Assembly: GCA_963835855.1 (NCBI GenBank)
Contig: CAWIHA010000013.1
Span: 1-64,000, forward strand
From: CAWIHA01 sp963835855
GTDB lineage: Bacteria > Acidobacteriota > Terriglobia > Bryobacterales > Bryobacteraceae
Length of the DNA stretch: 64,000 bases
Direction of reading: 5' to 3'
A program made the position numbers and the translations under genes. The notes below the pieces were generated by a model. That model ran no database searches and was not told the origin of the DNA. It was given only the letters and a program-made list of their open reading frames with translations. This document shows, piece by piece, positions 37,071 to 46,555 of this stretch (position 1 is the first letter of the stretch; the number at the start of each line of letters is the position of its first letter).

Positions 37071-37097
37071 CCACGGGTGCCAGTGGCTGAATGTTTG

Positions 37098-37123
37098 GCC
37101 CTTTTTCGTGGCACGAAAAAAGC
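37098..37123 (+). terminator. Hairpin after the displaced tRNA-Phe 3' end
   Basis: TTTTTCGTG (37102-37110) pairs with CACGAAAAA (37112-37120), extended by GGC/GCC. It lies about 30 bases after the tRNA fragment and was probably the terminator of tRNA-Phe before the island inserted. The usual free T-run is missing. Confidence 0.45.
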
Positions 37124-37402
37124 CGAGCGGCACGGGAGCGGACAGCGGCTCGCGAAGCCGTTTGCCATTGTGATCGTCGGTACCTGGTTTCGCAGCTTCT
37201 CCTATCGGTTTTTCTCGCGCCTGTGCTTTATGCGCTGGTGGCGCGCGGTGGCGACGCCCTCCAGGTCTAACATGTCATTGCGGTAGCACGGGGAGGCGAT
37301 CTGGTGTACACTAACACGTTTGCGGGATCGCCAAGACGAATTCTGGACGAAGCCTGCCGGAAAACCGGAAGCAGAGTCTCGGCGCGTCCAGTCTGATGAG
37401 CG

Positions 37403-38857
37403 GTGGTGAGAATCGAGACGCCGCTCGGCGTCAACACCCGCGTTCATCCTCAACTCCGCATAACTGACATGTATCAGCGTTACCACCTTGAGACGGGCAC
37501 GGCGCCCGAGATCACGCCCTTTCCCAATCGCACGCGGGTAAAGGTCAGCAAGCCCGGCCTGGCCTGGCACCTAATCACTGAATTGATTCACCATCGCGGC
37601 AACCGCGAGATTGCCCTGAGCCGCCCCTGCCTTTATGGCGTCTTCTCCGGGCCGGTAGGGGGATTCGCTCCCCAGGACCGGCTGTGCGTGGGATGCCTCC
37701 GCTGCACGACGGAGTATCCGGAAATGGTGCGGGTCTACTTGAACCCCGACCGCCGGTCTCTCGGGGATTCCTACTATACGCCCCACTTGGTGGCCACGAC
37801 CTATTACGAAGCGCGCACAGGGAGGATACCCGTGAAAGGCGCGGGCTACCGCGGCCGGTTCGGAGGTGAGGGCTGGGACGGGATGTGGACGGATATGTCT
37901 GAAATCGTCCGTCCGACGCGCGATGGCATCCACGGCCGGGAATTTATTTCGACCGCAGTGGATCTCGGCTGGAAGCCGCCGTTCCTCGTGTTCAACGAGC
38001 ACGGGCGGGCGGCCGAAGCAACCTTCTCCGCCGTCACGATTCCCATACCCGTCCTGTTCGATGCCCCGCCAGCCTCGCTCGTTTCTGACACATTCGTGAA
38101 GATCCTTGCTGCCACGGCTGAAGCGGGACAAACGCTGGTCATCCTGCCCGCCCAGACGATAAACCGGTTTGCGCTCCGAGGGTCGCACATCGTTCCACTT
38201 GTCAGGATGGCGGATGCGGATGCGCTCGAGCAATTCCAATTTGCGCCCCGCATGATCGAACTGGATGGCTGGGATGAGGCATTCTTTCAACAGGTGCGGA
38301 CGCGTTTTCCTGGGAGCATCATTTGTTTGCGCCAGGATTTTCCAACTCAGGAAGAACTTTCACGGCGCCTTCGTTCCGGGGTCCGCGCGTTTCACTTCCT
38401 GGCCGATTATCACGGAGTGGGGCGCGACGGGCGGTTCGTGTTGGACCTTATCCGCGAGGCTCACAAGTTTTTCGTTGACGCTGGATGCCGGGATGAGGTG
38501 ACCCTTCTGGGGAGCGGTGGAATCATCGCAGGGGAACACGTTCCCAAGGCGATTATTTGCGGATTGGACGCGATCGCGCTCGACACGCCGCTTTTAGTGG
38601 CACTCCAAGCGGGATTTTCGGGTGAATGCGCCGGCCGTGAAACCAGCCGGTTTCGGTTGCCCAGAAGGCTGACGGTGGACTGGGGTGTCCGGCGAGTTAC
38701 GAACTTAGTAGCTTCCTGGCGCGACCAACTGCTCGAAATCTTGGGAGCTATGGGCCTCCGGGAGGTCCGCCGGCTCCGGGGCGAGATGGGGCGCGCGATG
38801 TTTCAGAAGGATCTGGAGCGCGAGGCATTTTCCGGGATTGAGGGTTATGGCCAATAG
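37403..38857 (+). CDS. Glutamate-synthase-like TIM-barrel protein with ferredoxin-like Cys motif
   Basis: A 484-residue protein distantly related to the FMN domain of glutamate synthase. The N-terminal third has one short Cys motif (RLCVGCLRCTTEYPEM) as in archaeal-type glutamate synthases. The barrel part has REFISTAVDLGWKPPFLVFN, IPIPVLFDAPPASLVSDTFV, RAFHFLADYHGVGRDGRFV and VTLLGSGGIIAGEHVPKAII. It lacks the C-terminal C..C....C 3Fe-4S motif seen in the next gene. The GTG at 37403 is uncertain; an ATG lies at about 37469. It overlaps the next gene by 11 bases, so the three genes form an operon. A structural or electron-transfer partner of the second subunit is an inference. Confidence 0.7.
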   Translation: MVRIETPLGVNTRVHPQLRITDMYQRYHLETGTAPEITPFPNRTRVKVSKPGLAWHLITELIHHRGNREIALSRPCLYGVFSGPVGGFAPQDRLCVGCLRCTTEYPEMVRVYLNPDRRSLGDSYYTPHLVATTYYEARTGRIPVKGAGYRGRFGGEGWDGMWTDMSEIVRPTRDGIHGREFISTAVDLGWKPPFLVFNEHGRAAEATFSAVTIPIPVLFDAPPASLVSDTFVKILAATAEAGQTLVILPAQTINRFALRGSHIVPLVRMADADALEQFQFAPRMIELDGWDEAFFQQVRTRFPGSIICLRQDFPTQEELSRRLRSGVRAFHFLADYHGVGRDGRFVLDLIREAHKFFVDAGCRDEVTLLGSGGIIAGEHVPKAIICGLDAIALDTPLLVALQAGFSGECAGRETSRFRLPRRLTVDWGVRRVTNLVASWRDQLLEILGAMGLREVRRLRGEMGRAMFQKDLEREAFSGIEGYGQ

Positions 38858-40166
38858 AGAGTTGACGGTCGAACAGCGTGTCGCCGAGAAACATATCAGA
38901 CTTTTGCACCGGGGTTTTCACCTCTGGCCTGAATTGAAGTATGGCAAGATGCCTGCCCTGGGCGACTCCCGCTGGACCGCGGACCTGATTCTAGCCACTT
39001 GGGTACAAGCTGAAACCGGACGGCCGCCTGCCAATGGCCTGGAGTACCGGGTGGGTAATTCCGGCGGCGGCTTCGATGTTCTCGATTTCAAGTTTCTTTC
39101 TGAAGATCGCTGGCTCCCTGGCGATGGAATGCCCAGTCTCTCCATCCCTCTCAATCGTAGGCCCTACGACCGGCGGATCGAGATCCCCATCTCCTGTTAC
39201 GGGGGTGGGATGTCATATGGTTCGATCAGCGAGCAGGTCATGGTCTCCAGAGCCCGGGCCGCCCAGGCTTGGAACACTTTCACTTCAACCGGCGAGGGAG
39301 GCTATCCGGAATCGCTCCTCCCCTATGCGGATCATGTGATCACGCAGGTTGCCACCGGCATGTTCGGGGTTAGGGAAGAGACAATTCAGTGCGCTCCGAT
39401 CATCGAATTCAAGTATGCGCAGGGAGCCAAGCCTGGTCTGGGAGGCCATCTGCTGGGCGACAAGGTGACAGCGAGCGTGGCCACGATGCGGGAGTCGCTT
39501 CCCTGGGTCAGTCTCTTCTCGCCCTTTCCGTTTCACAGTGTCTATTCAGTCGAGGACCACAAGAAGCACGTCGATTGGGTCAAGACGATCAATCCCGAGG
39601 CGCTGGTGTCGGTGAAAGTCTCGACGCCCACGGATGTGGATATGGTAGCGGTGGGGAGTTACTACGCCGGGGCGCACATTATTCACATTGACGGAAGTTA
39701 CGGCGGCACTGGCGCAGCGCCCGAGATCGCCAAAAAGACCATCGCCATGCCGATCGAGTTTGCGATCCCCAAGGTCCACAGGTGTCTGGTCCAAGAGGGC
39801 ATTCGGCACGAGGTCACGATCATGGCGAGCGGCGGGATTCGCACAGCCTACGACATCGCCAAAGTGATCGCTTTAGGCGCGGATGGAGCCGTCCTGGGCA
39901 CCACGGAGCTGGTCGCGCTAGGGTGCACCCGGTGCGCCAATTGCGAGCGCGGCCGGGGGTGTCCCTTCGGGCTGACGACCACCGATCAGGAACTCTCGCG
40001 GCTGGTCGAAGTAGATTGGGGCGCCGAGCGGCTCAGCAACCTGTATCGGTCCTTCCAGCAACAACTCTGCGAGATACTGCGCCGGCTCGGGCTCAGCAGT
40101 ATTCGCGATCTGGTGGGCAGGACCGACTTACTCGTTTATCGTGGCCAAGCGGGAGCGGCGCGATGA
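38847..40166 (+). CDS. Glutamate synthase FMN-domain protein
   Basis: A 439-residue stand-alone version of the synthase domain of GltB. It shows PISCYGGGMSYGSISEQVMV, TSTGEGGYPESLLPYADHVI, APIIEFKYAQGAKPGLGGHL, LVSVKVSTPTDVDMVAVGSY, HIDGSYGGTGAAPEIAKKTI, MASGGIRTAYDIAKVIALGA and the 3Fe-4S ligand motif CTRCANCERGRGCPFG. It should bind FMN and an iron-sulfur cluster and reductively condense 2-oxoglutarate (or a related keto acid) with ammonia from the amidotransferase encoded next. No GltD-type NADPH subunit is present, so the electron donor is probably ferredoxin (inference). Starts at 38847 inside the upstream gene and ends in an ATGA overlap. Confidence 0.88.
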   Translation: MANRELTVEQRVAEKHIRLLHRGFHLWPELKYGKMPALGDSRWTADLILATWVQAETGRPPANGLEYRVGNSGGGFDVLDFKFLSEDRWLPGDGMPSLSIPLNRRPYDRRIEIPISCYGGGMSYGSISEQVMVSRARAAQAWNTFTSTGEGGYPESLLPYADHVITQVATGMFGVREETIQCAPIIEFKYAQGAKPGLGGHLLGDKVTASVATMRESLPWVSLFSPFPFHSVYSVEDHKKHVDWVKTINPEALVSVKVSTPTDVDMVAVGSYYAGAHIIHIDGSYGGTGAAPEIAKKTIAMPIEFAIPKVHRCLVQEGIRHEVTIMASGGIRTAYDIAKVIALGADGAVLGTTELVALGCTRCANCERGRGCPFGLTTTDQELSRLVEVDWGAERLSNLYRSFQQQLCEILRRLGLSSIRDLVGRTDLLVYRGQAGAAR

Positions 40167-42760
40167 TCGAACGGGAAATCGTCGGGAAGATTCTTAAGTC
40201 CAGGGAGTTGCTCGTTCCCGAACGTTCCGGGGCCCTAGGCCCGCGCAAGGGTGAGGCTGAGGGAGGGTGCGGCGTCATCGGGATCGCTTCGAGCGAAAAG
40301 ATTCCAGCGCGCCATCTCTTGCAGGCTTTGATACAGATGCGCAACCGGGGCAACGGCAAGGGAGGCGGTATCGCTGCGGTAGGACTTCTACCTGAGGAAC
40401 TTGGTGTTACCCAGGAGATTCTGGAGAACGACTACCTGCTCAGCATCGCCTATCTCGACAGCCGCGCCCGGCCGGAAGTCGAACGAGGATTTATCGAACC
40501 TGCCTTTGAGGTCGATCACGTTCGCTCCCTCCCGTCGAATGATGACTTGGATGGCCAACGGCTCGAGCCAAGACCGCCGGAAGTCTCTCAGTATTTCGTT
40601 CGGGTGAGGCCCGAAACCATCGAAGCCTTCAAGAAGAGCAATGGCCTGGACGCGGTGATGAAGCCGCGGCAGCCTTCGGGCCGTATTGAGGATGAGATTG
40701 TTTACCAGAACAGCTACCGCTTGAACCGCGCGTTTTATGGTTCAACCGGCGAGAAACGAGCCTTCGTTCTGTCGCACGGCAAGAACATGCTCGTGCTCAA
40801 GATGGTCGGCTACGGCGACGACGTGATTCGCCACTACCAACTGGAGGACTTACACGCACATGTTTGGATCGGTCATCATCGCTACCCGACCAAGGGCAAG
40901 GTCTGGCATCCGGGCGGTGCGCACCCCTTTGTCGGGCTCCACGAGGCCCTGGTGCACAATGGCGACTTCGCCAACTATGCCTCCATCTGTGAGTACCTCG
41001 CGCAGCGAAATATCTACCCACTCTTTTTGACGGATACCGAGGTTTCCGCGCTGGTCTTCGATCTCCTCCACAGGACCTACGCTTATCCGCTCGAGTATGT
41101 GATCGAGTCTTTGGCGCCCACGACGGAGCGGGACTTCACGCTGCTCCCACAGGACAAGCAAGAGATCTACCGCCTGTTACAGACCGTGCACATTCATGGC
41201 TCGCCCGATGGGCCCTGGTTTTTCCTCATCGCCCAATCCGCGCAGTCCGAGCGGACCTGCCGCCTCATCGGCATTACCGACACCAGCATGTTGCGGCCGC
41301 AAGTGTTCGCTCTGCAACAAGGTCCGGTCTCGATCGGCTTTGCAGCCTCGGAGAAGCAGGCCATCGATGCGGCGCTGGAGAGTTTGGCTCTGGAGGATCC
41401 GCGGTTCTGGGGGCGCGCCGACCGCTACTGGAACGCGCGCGGGGGCAGTCACACCGACGGCGGGGCCTTCATTTTTACTGTTCAGCCGGATGGGAATGGC
41501 GCTGCTACGCTCTCATGTACGGACAAATTCGGCCGCACCGTCCAGGCTAACATGACGCAGAAGCCGTACACCGGAAGCCCGCCGGCCTTGGGCTCCTCCT
41601 TGACGCTCCCGGCTGTTCCCGCCCCTGAGCTGTTCGCATGGGTCAAGGATCAGCTATTGCACCGTGATTACGAAGAGCTGCTCGCGTTTCTGAAAGCGTT
41701 GGAAGGCGCTGCGGAGGAAGATGATGGCCGCAGGCGGGCGCTCGATACCCTCACACTCCTCATGGACCGCCGCTACCCCACCGGCTCGATGCGGCGAAGC
41801 AGCCTGCTTTCGCTGTTCGATCGAAGCTTCGCCAGGATCGTCGATTCCATTCGCAGATCCCCCTCCGCGGCCTACGGCTTCTTCGGCGCGGACGGCCCCT
41901 CGCCAAGCCCCGCCGGCCCGGCACAGACGCTCGTCATCGATGCTCGCGGGTTCGCTGTGGAAGGGGAGTACTCGCTGGCGCGTGAAATCGTGCGGCTATA
42001 CCAAGGCGGGTTTCGAAGAATCATCGTGGCTCACTCCAAAGGCCACCGGTTCATCGCGAATGGGCTGGGACACGACACCAGAGGCGTGCGCATTGACGTT
42101 TACGGTTCCTCTGGTGATTACCTTGCCTCAGGGATTGACGGCGCGGAGGTATTCGTGCACGGCGACGCGCAGGATCAACTGGCGCAGATTATGAAAGACG
42201 GAAAACTCGTCGTGTACGGCAATGTGGGCCAGACCTTTCTTTACGCGGGCAAAGGTGGAGAAGCCTATGTGCTAGGCAGTGCGGCAGGCCGGCCGCTCAT
42301 CAACGCCGTGGGCAAGCCTCGCGTGGTAATCAACGGAACCTGCCTTGATTACCTGGCCGAGTCTTTCATGGCCGGAGATCCATTGGAAGGCGGCGGGTTT
42401 GTGATCGTCAACGGCATCGCCTTTGACGACGAAGGCCGAATCATCGACTTGGATACACCCTACCCCGGCGGCAACTTGTTCTCGCTGGCCTCGGGTGGGG
42501 CGATTTACATCCGCGATCCCCACGGCCTGGTTTCCGAAGAACAACTGAACGGCGGCGAGTTTGCCCCGCTCGAAGAACGCGATTGGGCCGTCGTCAGCCC
42601 CCGCCTGGAAGAAAATGAGCGGCTCTTCGGTATTCCCGTAACGCGCCTGCTCGAAGTTAACGGAGAGATCCGTCCTCCCGAACGGGTCTACCGGAAGATC
42701 CGCCCGCGCGCGATCGCGGCGCTCCAGGCCGAGGAGGCCTGGACGAAGATGCACGCCTAG
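40163..42760 (+). CDS. Class II glutamine amidotransferase fused to GXGXG domain (glutamate-synthase-like)
   Basis: An 865-residue protein. A nucleophilic Cys (Cys36, in EGGCGVIGIAS) follows a 35-residue leader that would be removed to expose it, as in GltB precursors. The amidotransferase core has QMRNRGNGKGGGIAAVGLL, HVWIGHHRYPTKGKVWHPGG and AHPFVGLHEALVHNGDFANY. The C-terminal ~250 residues form the GltB alpha-subunit GXGXG beta-helix (VIVNGIAFDDEGRI; GKLVVYGNVGQTFLYAGKGG; VVINGTCLDYLAESFMAGDP). It would hydrolyse Gln and channel ammonia to the FMN protein. The start at 40163 overlaps the previous stop (ATGA); a longer in-frame reading runs through the upstream gene and is not real. Fusing domains 1 and 4 without the FMN domain is unusual. 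Confidence 0.87.
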   Translation: MIEREIVGKILKSRELLVPERSGALGPRKGEAEGGCGVIGIASSEKIPARHLLQALIQMRNRGNGKGGGIAAVGLLPEELGVTQEILENDYLLSIAYLDSRARPEVERGFIEPAFEVDHVRSLPSNDDLDGQRLEPRPPEVSQYFVRVRPETIEAFKKSNGLDAVMKPRQPSGRIEDEIVYQNSYRLNRAFYGSTGEKRAFVLSHGKNMLVLKMVGYGDDVIRHYQLEDLHAHVWIGHHRYPTKGKVWHPGGAHPFVGLHEALVHNGDFANYASICEYLAQRNIYPLFLTDTEVSALVFDLLHRTYAYPLEYVIESLAPTTERDFTLLPQDKQEIYRLLQTVHIHGSPDGPWFFLIAQSAQSERTCRLIGITDTSMLRPQVFALQQGPVSIGFAASEKQAIDAALESLALEDPRFWGRADRYWNARGGSHTDGGAFIFTVQPDGNGAATLSCTDKFGRTVQANMTQKPYTGSPPALGSSLTLPAVPAPELFAWVKDQLLHRDYEELLAFLKALEGAAEEDDGRRRALDTLTLLMDRRYPTGSMRRSSLLSLFDRSFARIVDSIRRSPSAAYGFFGADGPSPSPAGPAQTLVIDARGFAVEGEYSLAREIVRLYQGGFRRIIVAHSKGHRFIANGLGHDTRGVRIDVYGSSGDYLASGIDGAEVFVHGDAQDQLAQIMKDGKLVVYGNVGQTFLYAGKGGEAYVLGSAAGRPLINAVGKPRVVINGTCLDYLAESFMAGDPLEGGGFVIVNGIAFDDEGRIIDLDTPYPGGNLFSLASGGAIYIRDPHGLVSEEQLNGGEFAPLEERDWAVVSPRLEENERLFGIPVTRLLEVNGEIRPPERVYRKIRPRAIAALQAEEAWTKMHA

Positions 42761-43029
42761 CGCCGGTCTGATCAATCCTCGAAGCGGTCTCGAACGCCAT
42801 CGTCCTGTCCCGCGCGCCGTCCATATCGCCGCCGTCCAATATCCTGCAAATCCCCAGGGCGAGATCGATGAGTTGGAGGCAGTCAAAACACACTCGCCGT
42901 CCTGGTACGCCACACTCTTCAGGGCAGGCCGGCGGACGCCCTCGTTTCGGCTTCTGTTTTGCAGGCATCGACTCAGTTTAAACCATAAGGCACCCTACAA
43001 GGTGGACATCGCTCGCAATGGGCGGGCCC

Positions 43030-44538
43030 TCACCAGCTCGTAACGGTTGCTCCGCTTGGCTCTCCCGCCCGCAATGCGCGAATACAAAGCCGCTCCGCGC
43101 CGCACGGATAAACCTGATAAAGCGGCAAGTCGCGCTGCTTCACCATGTACGTTCCCTTTTGCAGATCGAAGCTGTCCCGATACTCATACACGACAATTGG
43201 ATTTTCGGCCACCGCACGGAGGCCGAAGTGGCCCGTGGACGGCTCGTAATTGCCGTAGCTGAAGCAGCGGCCGATGCACGCCCGGTCGATCATGTGAGTG
43301 AGAGGATCGATGCGAATGTTCGGTGGTGCTATCAGGCCGCTTACTACCCGCTGCCCCGGCGGCAGTGTACTCACCGCGGCGTCCATCCTGTCCTCGATGC
43401 GGTTGAGCGCGTGTTCATCGGCGTAAACAAAGCAGAAATAAACGGCCGCGAGGACGGCCAGCGCAGCTTTCAGCGCCCTAGGCGGATTTGCACTCCCCAG
43501 TACAATGCAGACCGAGACGGCCGTAGCGAGCGACATGCGATCCGCGATGTACGTGAGCGCATGCCGATAGGCCGGGAACCGGATAGCAGCCGGGATCAAT
43601 AGCACGCCGGCAGCCGTCAGGAGTGCCACTTGAAAGGGAAGACCTCTAATAACTGCGGCAATACCCTTCTCGGTGACGAGTTGCATGAAGAGCAAGATGC
43701 CAACGAGCAGCAGGCAAGCTGAAAGCAGCAGGTACTTCGGGCCGTAGATCCATACCTGGTCTGCACCCGTGACCAGGAAGATTGGTCGAACCCCCGTGTA
43801 CGTGGTGAAATGCGTGACCAAAAAGAGCCGGAGCGCGACAATGGCAGCCAGCGCAGCCCCCGCAAGGAGAACCCGGCGCGAGATCCTTCGGGCTAGCCAG
43901 ACATACACGATGACCGAAATCGCCCATGTAGCCGCCAGCGCCTGTGCCAATGTGGCAACAACCAGGAGTGGAACGGCGGCCAAGCGTGCAATCCGTCTAT
44001 CGCTCCAGAGCGCCGCAAACGCCCAGAAGCAGCACCCCATGGAGAAGTAGAAATTGAAAAATCCCGCGTGGAACACCCAGCCGTAACTCAGCATGGCGAA
44101 ACAGGGCATCAGGAACCACTGTTGCCGCCCTATTACGGCGCGCGCCAGCGCCACCGCTCCCCAGAAGAAGATTTCCACTGCAACGGCGACAAGCACCCGC
44201 TGCGCAACGTCCCTGCCAAAAACCCACGTAAGCGATCCTAGCGCGGTGTCGAAGCCAAGGTTCGTCCATGGAACAGCCAGCGCCAGGCCCTGCGTTTTCC
44301 CCTGTTCGACCAGGGACGCAAGCCAGGCGTTGTAGACATGGCTTGACAGATCGCCGGCCTGGATTCTGGACTGCCAAAAGCACGGAAGCGCCACCACCGC
44401 CGACGCGACCAAGATGAACCAGGGGCCTCCGGGATTGAGTCGTGACCACGTTCGTTGCCGTGTTTCGGAACTCGCTGCCTTCCGAAGCCGCATGATAAGA
44501 GACCAGCGTTCGGGCACGCTTGAGACCGAATCGTTCAT
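43030..44538 (-). CDS. Polytopic membrane protein, glycosyltransferase-C-like
   Basis: About 502 residues with roughly ten membrane segments (for example WFILVASAVVALPCFW, VLVAVAVEIFFWGAVALARA, PLLVVATLAQALAATWAISV, LLLSACLLLVGILLFMQL). A first periplasmic loop with acidic residues (RIQAGDLSSHVYNAWLASLV) and an extracytoplasmic C-terminal part (PPGQRVVSGLIAPPNIRIDP, QKGTYMVKQRDLPLYQ) fit uncharacterised GT-C-type or YfhO-like proteins. The exact start is uncertain (ATG at 44550 or 44538; TTG at 44574). It lies downstream of the glycosyltransferase/PqqD cluster on the same strand and may act with it. Function not assignable from sequence. Confidence 0.7.
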   Translation of the reverse strand: MNDSVSSVPERWSLIMRLRKAASSETRQRTWSRLNPGGPWFILVASAVVALPCFWQSRIQAGDLSSHVYNAWLASLVEQGKTQGLALAVPWTNLGFDTALGSLTWVFGRDVAQRVLVAVAVEIFFWGAVALARAVIGRQQWFLMPCFAMLSYGWVFHAGFFNFYFSMGCCFWAFAALWSDRRIARLAAVPLLVVATLAQALAATWAISVIVYVWLARRISRRVLLAGAALAAIVALRLFLVTHFTTYTGVRPIFLVTGADQVWIYGPKYLLLSACLLLVGILLFMQLVTEKGIAAVIRGLPFQVALLTAAGVLLIPAAIRFPAYRHALTYIADRMSLATAVSVCIVLGSANPPRALKAALAVLAAVYFCFVYADEHALNRIEDRMDAAVSTLPPGQRVVSGLIAPPNIRIDPLTHMIDRACIGRCFSYGNYEPSTGHFGLRAVAENPIVVYEYRDSFDLQKGTYMVKQRDLPLYQVYPCGAERLCIRALRAGEPSGATVTSW

Positions 44539-44720
44539 CTGCTGGAGCATATCATCTGGGCAGCGGAGGGTCAAGGAAAACTAAGGTCCACGTGCAGCGG
44601 CGGTCAATATTCGATTTGATTTCGCATCTTCGGCAGTACGCCAGCCTTTGGTGGAGCTGAAGGCCAACCTGTTTTTCATCTTCGTGATCGAGGAGCTAGC
44701 ACAAGCATGGGCAACGCGCG

Positions 44721-45863
44721 CTACGCGTTTCGGCCGGCGAAACGGCGGAATGCGGAACGCGCCAACTGAGCCGGCAGCTCCCAGGCATGTTCCAGCTCGA
44801 AGGCGAACTGCAGGTGGCGTGCGAACCCGGCCGAGTGTAGCAGCGGCGATGAGCCGACCAGCGAGCGGCGCCACGGCGCATAAAACGTCAGCAGATCTTG
44901 CCATGCCGTGCGAGACGCGAAAGGATCGCAGTGGCGGGCGAACTCCGCTTCTGTAACGGTGCCGGCCGGGGCGCGCTCCAGCTCACCAATCACCTCCAAA
45001 GGCACGGGCGCGCTGACTACCGATCGCAGCACGGCAAGGGCGCGGTGCACGTAAGGCACGACATCGAACGCGCGGGCCGTCCGAGTCAGGCGCTCCCAAT
45101 CCACACCGGATGAGGAGCGGAGCAGCAACACAGCATCGGCGATCCAACGGACCGGCGGAACTGGGCTCCATACAATCCCGTGCGCGCAGATCTCGAGCAG
45201 GTGTTCGGTCGCATGGCAGGTCTGCATGGGAGCGCCCAGGAACTCAATCGGCTCGGCGTGCTTCCAAAATACTTCATCGAACGCGGGGTGACAGCATAGG
45301 TTGAGCGCGTGCCAGTGGACATCGACACGCCCGCCCGTGGGATTCTCATAGTCGATGGCGTGGCGGAACCGGAAGAAGCTCTCCCGCAGCGACCGGGGCC
45401 GCCAATAGAGCGGCCGCCAGCCCGTCGCTTCCAGTTTCCGGCAAAGCGCACGGGCGTGAGAAACGGGAACGAGAATGTCGATGTCGCGCATCGGGCGGCA
45501 GCCGGTGTCCGGGTAAACGCTCGAAGCCAGCGCCGCGCCCTTTAGCAACAGCATCGGGGTTCCGCTGGCGCGCAGTTCCTCGAGCAACGGCCGCACCTGG
45601 CCAAAAAAGACTTGATTCTTCGACCAGGAGTGGCGGTGCAGGCCTTTCAACGTGTTCAAGCGCGTGCCGGCGTAGCCCTGTGCGGACAGATTGCGGTAGA
45701 CCAGCGGGAGCAAGCGGTAGGATCCTTCATCAGGGCGGTCCAGACCATACTCGCGGTCCCACTTCTCCCAGGCTGCGATGGCGCCTGTGCCCTCGCCTAA
45801 TGCGGCATTGAGCAGAAGCATCTGTCCCGGCGTGGGCAAGCAGCCGTTGGCAGCGCCGCTCAC
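44721..45863 (-). CDS. Nucleotidyltransferase family protein (NTP_transf_5-like)
   Basis: A 380-residue protein. The core motif is MLLLKGAALASSVYPDTGCR followed by PMRDIDILVPVSHARALCRK, with the two catalytic-type Asp of nucleotidyltransferases (DIDI). Also visible: RVDVHWHALNLCCHPAFDE, TEHLLEICAHGIVWSP and RWIADAVLLLRSSSGVDWER, typical of the family linked to PqqD/HprK-like neighbourhoods. The start is the GTG at 45863, inside the stop of the upstream glycosyltransferase (GTGA overlap). It should transfer a nucleotide to a protein, sugar or peptide; the acceptor is unknown. Last gene of the coupled cluster. Confidence 0.83.
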   Translation of the reverse strand: MSGAANGCLPTPGQMLLLNAALGEGTGAIAAWEKWDREYGLDRPDEGSYRLLPLVYRNLSAQGYAGTRLNTLKGLHRHSWSKNQVFFGQVRPLLEELRASGTPMLLLKGAALASSVYPDTGCRPMRDIDILVPVSHARALCRKLEATGWRPLYWRPRSLRESFFRFRHAIDYENPTGGRVDVHWHALNLCCHPAFDEVFWKHAEPIEFLGAPMQTCHATEHLLEICAHGIVWSPVPPVRWIADAVLLLRSSSGVDWERLTRTARAFDVVPYVHRALAVLRSVVSAPVPLEVIGELERAPAGTVTEAEFARHCDPFASRTAWQDLLTFYAPWRRSLVGSSPLLHSAGFARHLQFAFELEHAWELPAQLARSAFRRFAGRNA

Positions 45864-46555
45864 GAGTGCTCCTGGGAAGACGCAGCGCGCCGGCGCCGCT
45901 CGAGCGCAGCCCGGACCACCGTGGCGTAATCGGTCCGGGCGGCCCTTTCGCGAATGCCGGTGTTGGAGTGGTGAATGCGGCGGCGCAGAACGGGTTCGGG
46001 GAGAACGCTGCTGTGCAAACCCAATTCGCAGGCTCGCGCATACCAGTCGATGAACTCGCCCACGCGCAGATCGGTGCGGAACCATCCGACCCGGTGAAAC
46101 GCATCCATGCGAATGAGCGCGGCGCCTGGCGCCAGGCCCGATGCCGGCGGGCTTTCGATTACTTGCCCGCCAGCGGCGGTCCGGAATTCGACGACTTGCC
46201 CGAAGACCATGTCCAGCGAGGCATCTTCGGTGAGCAGGCTTACTTGCCGCGACAATTTGCCGGGTGTCCAGAGATCGTCCGCATCGATGAAGGCGAGAAG
46301 CTCACCGCGCGCCGAAGCGATCGCATTGTTACGGGCGGCGCCGATGCCGCCATGGGCTTGAGCGATAACCCGCACGGGCGGCCCAAACGAGCGCGCGATA
46401 TCTCGCGTGCCGTCCGAGGAGCCGTCATCGGCGACGATCACATCGATGGGCCGGTAATCCTGCTCGAGCACGCTTCGGAGGGCTTCCGCGATGAACGCAG
46501 CCGCATTGTATGCCGGGACGACGACGCTGACAAGCGGCGCTTGGCCTTCAGTCAT
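45860..46555 (-). CDS. GT2-family glycosyltransferase (third of three)
   Basis: A 231-residue GT-A fold enzyme, soluble. Motifs: VSVVVPAYNAAAFIAEALRS, VIVADDGSSDGTRDIARSF, the DXD motif LLAFIDADDLWTPGKLSRQV, and RVGEFIDWYARACELGLHS with the acceptor-side acidic pair. Its start (ATG at 46555) overlaps the previous stop by eight bases (ATGACTGA) and its own stop overlaps the nucleotidyltransferase start. It probably adds a sugar from a nucleotide-sugar donor; acceptor unknown. It is more diverged than the other two copies. Confidence 0.88.
   Translation of the reverse strand: MTEGQAPLVSVVVPAYNAAAFIAEALRSVLEQDYRPIDVIVADDGSSDGTRDIARSFGPPVRVIAQAHGGIGAARNNAIASARGELLAFIDADDLWTPGKLSRQVSLLTEDASLDMVFGQVVEFRTAAGGQVIESPPASGLAPGAALIRMDAFHRVGWFRTDLRVGEFIDWYARACELGLHSSVLPEPVLRRRIHHSNTGIRERAARTDYATVVRAALERRRRAASSQEHS

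Larger units (their letters stand above)
36873..37402. other. Island right end and region before the glutamate-synthase-like operon
   Basis: No gene recognised. It holds the right 20-bp repeat, the right 52-bp attachment repeat and a hairpin (37098-37123). Bases 37124-37402 probably contain the promoter of the downstream operon; no convincing -35/-10 pair was found. Confidence 0.5.

Noticed and set aside
39782..40162. N-terminal extension of the amidotransferase frame.
   Set aside because: It lies wholly within the FMN-domain gene in another frame; the ATGA-coupled start at 40163 gives the proper leader and Cys36.
42657..42968. A minus-strand small frame (MPAKQKPKRGRPPACPEECG) after the amidotransferase gene.
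   Set aside because: It has several Cys and a short plausible N-terminus, but no ribosome-binding site, and its second half is antisense to the conserved end of the amidotransferase gene. The gap 42761-43029 otherwise shows nothing.
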